Assembly: GCF_902686445.1 (NCBI RefSeq)
Contig: NW_025920103.1
Location: forward strand, 4,758,783-4,822,782
Source: Sciurus carolinensis
Taxonomy: Eukaryota; Chordata; Mammalia; Rodentia; Sciuridae
DNA length: 64,000 nucleotides
Direction: 5' to 3'
The position numbers were made by a program, and so were the translations under genes. Shown in pieces: positions 58,250 to 64,000 of this stretch; the stretch's first letter is position 1, and every line of letters starts with the position of its first letter. The notes under the pieces are model-generated. The model was not told where the DNA came from. It saw only the letters and a program-made list of their open reading frames with translations, and did not search any database.

Positions 58250-61200
58250 ACTTATTAGTGATATCATTCTTCCTTTGGTTTTTTGAGATTGGCTTATCTC
58301 ACTTAGCATGATATTCTCCAGTTTCATCCATTTGCCTGAAAATGCCATAATTTTATCATTCTCTATGGCTGAGTAATATTCCATTGTATATATATATATA
58401 TATATAACAGTTTCTTTATCCATTCATCAATTGAAGGACATCTAGGTTGGTTCCACAATCTGGCTATTATGAACTGAGCAGCTATGAACATTAATGTGGC
58501 TGTATCTCTGTAATATGCTGATTTTAAATCCTTTGGGTATAGGCCAAGGAGTGGGATAGCTGGGTCAAATGGTGGTTCCATTCCAAGTTTTCTAAGGAGT
58601 CTCCACACTACTTTCCAGAGTGGCTGCACTAATTTGAAGCCCCACCAGCAATGTATGAGTGTACCTTTCTCCCCACATCCTCGCCAACACCTGTCGTTGC
58701 TTGTATTCTTGATAATCGCCATTCTAATTGGGGTGAGGTGGAATCTTAGGGTGGTTTTGATTTGCATTTCTCTTATTACTAGAGATGTTGAACATTTTTC
58801 CATATGTTTGTTGATTGCTTGTTGATCTTCTTCTGTGAAGTGTCTATTCATTTCCTTAGCCCATTTGTCGATTGGATTACTTGCATTCTTGGTGTAGAGT
58901 TTTTTGAGTTCTTTATAGATTGTGGAGATTAGTGCTCTATCTGAAGTATGATAGTCAAAGATTTTCTCCCACTCTGTAGGTTGTTTCTTCCCATTGCTGA
59001 TAGTTTTCTTTGCTGACAGAAAGCTTTTTAGTTTGATCTATCCCGGTTATTAATTCTTGCTTTTATTTCTTGTGCTATGGGAGTCCTGTTGAGGAAGTCT
59101 GGTCCTAAGCTGACATGTTGAAGCTCTGGACCTACTTTTAATTCTATAAGATGCAAGGTCCCTGGTCTGATTCCGAGGTCCTTAATCCATTTTGAGTTTA
59201 GTTTCGTGCATGGTGAGAGATATGGGTTTAGTTTCATTCTGTTGCATATGGATTTCCAATTCTCCCAGCACCATTTGTTGAAGAGGCTATCTTTGCTCCA
59301 TTGCATATTTTTGGCCCCTTTGTCTAGTATGAGAAAATTGTATTTATTAGGGTTTGGTTCCGTGTACTCTATTCTGTACCATTGATCCACCTTTCTATTT
59401 TGGTACCAATACCATGCCGTTTTTGTTACTATTGCTTTGTAGTAGAGTTGAAGATCTGGTATTGCGATACCCCCTGCTTCACTCTTTCTGCCAAGGATTG
59501 CTTTAGCTATTCTGGGTTTTTTATTCTTCCAGATGAATTTCATAATTTCTTCCTCTATTTTTGTAAGGTACATCATTGGGATTTTAATTGGAATTGCATT
59601 GAATCTGTATAACACTTTTGGTAGTATGGCCATTTTGACAATATTAATTCTTCCTATCCAAGAACATGGAAGATCTTTTCATCTTCTAAGGTTTTTTTAA
59701 TTTCTTTCTTTAGTGTTCTGTAGTTCTCATTGTAGAGGTCTTTCACCTCTTTTGTGAGATTGATTCCCAAGTATTTTATTTTTTTCGAAGCTATTGTTAA
59801 TGGGGTAGTTTTCCAAATTTCTCTTTCTGAAGATTCATCGCTTATGTATAGAAATGCCTTACATTTATGTGCATTGATCTTATATCCCGCTACTTTACTG
59901 AATTCACTTATGAGATCTAACAGTTTTCTGGTGGAATTTCCTCGTTCCTCTAAGTATACAATCATATCATCTACAAATAGGGATAGTTTGAGTTCTTCTT
60001 TTCCTATTCGTATCCCTTTAATTTCTTTGGTCTGTCTAATTGCTCTGGCTAGAGTTTCAAGGACGATATTGAATAGAAGTTGTGAAAGAGGGCATCCCTG
60101 CCTTGTTCCAGTTTTTAGAGGGAATGCTTTCAGTTTTTCACCATTTAGAATAATATTAGCCATGGGCTTAGCATAGATGGCCTTTACAATGTTAAGGAAT
60201 GTTCCCACTATCCCTATTTTTTCTAGTGTTTTGAGCAAGAAGCAATGCTGTATTTTATCAAATGCTTTTTCTGTAGCTATCGAAATAATCATGTGATTCT
60301 TGACTTTAAGTCTATTGATATGGTGGATTACATGTATTGATTTCCTGATGTTGAACCAACCTTGCATCCCTGGGATAAAACCCACTTGATCATGGTGCAC
60401 TATCTTTTTAATATGTTTTTGTATGCGATTTGCTAAAATTTTGTTGAGAATTTTTGCGTCGATGTTCATTAAGGATATTGGTTTGGAATTTTCTTTCCTC
60501 GATATGTCTCTGTCTGGTTTAGGTATCAGGGTGATATTGGCTTCATAGAATGAGTTTGGTAGGGCTCCCTCCTCTTCTATTTTATGGAATACTTTGAGAA
60601 GTATTGGAATGAGCTCTTCTTTAAAAGTTTTGTAAAACTCGGCTGAGAACCCATCTGGTCCTGGACTTTTCTTTGTTGGTAAGCTTTTGATGACTTCTTC
60701 TATTTCATTACTTGAAATTGATCTACTTAAATTGTGTATGTCCTCCTCGTTCAGTTTAGGCAAATCTTATGTCTCTAGAAACCTGTTGATGTCTTCGAAA
60801 TTTTCTATTTTGTTGGAGTATAGATTTTCAAAATAGCTTCTACTTATGTTTTATACTTCAGTCGTGTCTGTTGTGGTATTTCCTTGTTCATTCCGAATTT
60901 TAGTGATTTGGGTTTTCTCTCGTCTTCTCTTTGTTAGTGTGGCTGAAGGTTTATCAATTTTGTTTATTTTTTGGAAGAACCAACTATTTAATTTGTCAAT
61001 TTTTTGTATTGTTTCTTTTGTTTCAATTTCGTTGATTTCAGCTCTGAGTTTCACTATTTCCTGTCTTCTACTACTTTTGGTGTTGGTCTATTCTTCTTTT
61101 TCTAGGGCTTTGAGCTGTACTGTTAGGTCGTTTATTTTTTGAGTTTTACTTCTTTTATTAAATGCGCTCCATGAAATAAATCTTCCTCTAAGTACTGCTT

Positions 61201-62080
61201 TTATAGTTTCTCAGAGATTTTGATAGGATGTTTCTTTGTTCTCGTTTACCTCTAAGAATTTTTTAATTTCCTTCCTAATATCTTCTGTTTTCCATTCATC
61301 ATAATAATAGCATATTGTTTAATCTCCAGGTGTTGGAGTAGTTTCTGTTTTTTACTCTTTCCTTTATTTCTAACTTCAATCCATTATGATCTGATAGAAT
61401 ACAAGGTAGTGTCTCTATCTTCTTGTATTTGCTGACATTAGCTTCGTGGCATAATATATGGTCTATTTTAGAGAAGGATCCATGTGCTGCTGAGAAGAAA
61501 GTGTATTCGCTCTTGGTTGGATGGTATATTCTATAAATGTTGGTTAAGTCTAAATTATTGATTGTGTTATTGAGATCTATGGTTTCTTTGTTCAATTTTT
61601 GTTTGGAAGATCTCTCCAGTGGTGAGAGAGGCATGTTAAAATCACCTAGTATTATTGTGTTATGGTCTATTTGGTTTCTAAAATTGAGAAGGATTTGTTT
61701 AACATTCATGGATGAGCCACTGCTTGGGGCATAGATGTTTATGATTGTTATATCTTGCTGATTTATGGTTCCCTTAAGCAGTATGAAATGTCCTTCCTTA
61801 TCCCTTCTGACTAACTTTGGCTTGAAGTCCACATTATCTGAAATGAGGATGCATACTCCAGCTTTTTTGCTGAGTCCATGTGCATGGTATGTTTTTCCCC
61901 ATCCTTTCACCTTTAGTCTATGGATATCTCTTTCTATGAGGTGAGTCTCTTGCAGGCAACATATTGTTGGACCATTCTTTTTATCCAATCTACCAGTCTA
62001 TGTCTTTTGATTGATGAATTCAGGCCATTAACATTCAGGGTTATTATTGAGATATGATTTGTATTCCTGGTCATTTGGTT
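58250..62080 (-). pseudogene. L1 ORF2 of copy C, broken
   Basis: Endonuclease part (61,988-61,299) with LQETHL, INIYAPSSGSS and LGDFN. Its N-terminus is in another frame because of an indel near 61,977. The reverse transcriptase part (60,763-59,654) is open for 369 codons, including [30 protein letters not shown] and the catalytic box as FVDD (59,966-59,977) where copy B has FADD. A frameshift near 59,650-59,690 is followed by 59,633-59,028 and then 58,851-58,363 with the cysteine-rich end ([18 protein letters not shown]; its last cysteine is replaced by F). Confidence 0.92.
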
Positions 62081-62149
62081 AATATTTAAAATTTTATTTA
62101 TTTATTTATTTATTTTTTGACACATCTTGGTTCCTCCTTTATTTGACAG

Positions 62150-63208
62150 TTCCTTTAGGATAATTCCTCCCTTTACTGATTTGCTTCTTTGTTTTTTATC
62201 TCTTCCTCATGAAATATTTTGCCGAGAATGTTCTGTAATGCTGGCTTTCTTTTTGTAAATTCTTTTAGCTTTTTTTTTATCATGGAAAGATTTTATTTCA
62301 TCGTCAAATTTGAAGGTAAGCTTTGCTGGGTATAAGAATCTTGGTTGACATCCATTTTCTTTCAGAGCTTGAAAAATGTTCAAGGCCCTTCTAGCTTTTA
62401 GGGTCTGGATTGAAAAATCTGCTGATATCTGTATTGGTTTCCCCCTGAATGTAATTTGATTCTTTTCTCTCACCGCCTTTAAAATTCTGACCTTATTTTG
62501 TATGTTAGGTATTTTCATTATAATGTGCCTTGGTGTGGGTCTATTGTAATTTTGTGTACTTGGAGTCCTATAAGCCTCTTGAACTTGATTTTCCATTTCA
62601 TTCTTCAGATTTGGGAAATTTTCTGATATTATTTCATTGAATAGATTGTTCATTCCTTTGGTTTGTTTCTCTAAGCCTTCCTCAAGCCCAATAATTCTCA
62701 AATTTGGCCTTTTCATGATATCCCATAATTCTTGCAGATTCTGTTCATGATTTCTTACCATCTTCTGTGTTTGTTCAACTTTGTTTTCGATGTTAAATAT
62801 TTTGTCTTCATATCTGAAGTTCTGTCTTCCAGGTGTTCTATCCTATTGGTTATGCTTTCTATGGAGTTCTTAATTTGGTTTATTGTTTCCTTCATTTCAA
62901 GGATTTCTGTTTGTTTTTTTTTTCAATATCTCTCACTCTTTATTGAAATGATCTTTTCCTTCCTGAATTTGCTCTGTTAACTGTCGTTTGTTGTGATCAT
63001 TCAATGCCTGCATTTGCTCTTTCATCTCATCATTCAATGCCTGCATTTGCTCTTTCATCTTATCGTTTGCTTCCCTAATCATTTTATTTATGTACATTCT
63101 GAACTCCCTTTCTGTCATTTCTTCTGCCATGCTGTCATTGGCTTCTATTGATGTAACATCTAGATTTGTTTGGGGCATTTTCTTCCCTTGTTTTCTCATA
63201 TTGTTCAT
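62150..63208 (-). pseudogene. L1 ORF1 of copy C, broken, with a coiled-coil duplication
   Basis: The N-terminal frame (63,208-62,933) begins MNNMRKQGKKMPQTNLDV and contains MKEQMQALNDE twice in a row, a 33-bp in-frame tandem duplication absent from copy B. A poly-T tract near 62,915 and a single-base loss near 62,810 shift the frame. The RRM part (62,761-62,207) is open from MVRNHEQNLQELWDI, and a third shift in a poly-T near 62,275 replaces the C-terminal end. Confidence 0.9.
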
Positions 63209-64000
63209 TAATCAGTGGGTCATTAAGATATTGCAGATTTCCTCTTTTGACTTATAATGTCCCTGAAGATTGCTAGTAAATCCCCTCTTATCCTTCAGTA
63301 GCCTGAAGTCTTGGAGGAAGTTGATAATGCGGAGCTCCACGAAGAAGCTGCCTCTCTAGGGTGGTGACCCTCAGGTGGCATATATTCCCTGCTAGTGGTC
63401 AGAGGTGTCTCCACTTGTTGACCAATGGTCATCCAATGGGAAACTAGGCTGCAGGCTGAGGCAAGTCCTGTTTGTGCCTGTGTCTCTGGTTTTACCGTCC
63501 TGTGGGAAAACCTCTCCCAGTAGGGAAGACTCACTCGGTGGGAACGCCTTGCTGGTCAGTTCCCCTCCTAGAGGTTCCCCTCAATCTACAACTACTGCCT
63601 GGGCTGGGCTGTCTTCCTCTGCAATGTTCCCAGGGGCCCGGACCTACCTCCTGGTCCTGGGAGCCTCACCCTCCGCAGGCGAGTCTCCTTAGGCTGCCTC
63701 TCCCAGATAATCTGCCCACAGTCCTGGAAACTTCACTCCGCCCCTAGGCGTGTCTCTGTGCGGCTCTTCTAGCAAGAAGCCACCTAGCTCCTGGGACCCT
63801 ACTCTGCACCTAATCACCTGGCTATGCGGCTCCACCTCTGAGCCGCCACCTGGAGCCCTGTACAATAGCTCTGATACCCAGAGACCCGCCACACAACTCC
63901 TCCACCGGACAGCAGCCCAGTGTTCCGACGCAGTCACTAAGAGTCCAAGCAACTTACTTCACGTCTCCTCCTCCTGCCAACCTCCCGTAGCCCTAGGCAG
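63209..64000 (-). promoter_or_regulatory. L1 5' UTR of copy C (partial)
   Basis: GC-rich and collinear with 44,030-44,832 of copy B (shared CTGGGCTGGGCTGTCTTCC and GAGCCGCCACCTGGAGCCC). Open frames inside it on both strands are composition artefacts. The tandem monomers, if present, lie beyond the window. Confidence 0.85.

Larger units (their letters stand above)
57991..64000 (-). mobile_element. Young L1 retrotransposon, cut by the window end (copy C)
   Basis: Same subfamily as copies A and B. On the minus strand it shows poly-A, 3' UTR with telomere-like repeats (58,188-58,219), ORF2 (about 58,250-62,080), ORF1 (about 62,150-63,208) and 5' UTR from 63,209 past the window end. The last bases correspond to about 44,800-44,832 of copy B, just before the monomer zone. 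No target-site duplication can be checked. Several frameshifts and RT motif changes make it inactive. Confidence 0.95.

Overview
This is mammalian nuclear DNA, most likely from a squirrel-family rodent (Sciuridae). The main pointer is the SINE population: many short tRNA-derived ID-type units, and composite elements joining a 7SL/B1-like part to an ID-like part, which is the structure of the squirrel MEN family. The species, and an X-linked location suggested only by the LINE-1 density, are inferences. No bacterial-type genes, CRISPR array or stable RNA gene is present. Most long open frames are LINE-1 (L1) coding remnants or their antisense shadows.

Layout. 1-280 holds two splice-consistent exons that end a protein-coding gene on the + strand. 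280-3,840 is intergenic with SINEs. 3,840-9,071 is a diverged, AT-rich tandem array with a unit of about 64-66 bp, interrupted by one SINE. 9,072-11,846 is non-array DNA crowded with SINEs. 11,847-13,582 is a second array block whose start repeats the end of the first. 13,590-16,970 is single-copy. 16,972-18,510 is the 3' part of a young L1 running into a 500-N assembly gap (18,511-19,010). 19,150-20,420 resembles an ancient L1/HAL1 5' half. 20,420-28,560 is AT-rich DNA with scattered SINE and L1 fragments. 28,600-29,310 is a CpG-rich, promoter-like block.

From 29 kb to 57 kb a spread-out + strand gene is proposed: an untranslated first exon in the CpG-rich block, then coding exons at 30,548-30,727, 37,491-37,694, 50,586-50,701, 56,294-56,472 and 56,692-56,758. 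Splice sites and phases agree at several joins, but the second coding exon carries an apparent 1-nt frameshift and one join is out of phase. I do not recognise the protein. The introns are full of L1 copies, and nearly all are on the minus strand, antisense to the proposed gene. They include a near-complete young L1 (38,873-45,743) with a 16-bp target-site duplication, inserted into an older L1. A third young L1 (57,991-64,000) continues beyond the window.

The most unusual structures are the two-block AT-rich satellite with its duplicated edge and a datable SINE insertion, the GC-rich tandem monomers in the L1 5' UTR, a 33-bp in-frame duplication in the L1 ORF1 coiled coil, telomere-like tracts in the L1 3' UTR, and the possibly decaying multi-exon gene. 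All assignments come from reading the sequence; no database search was made.
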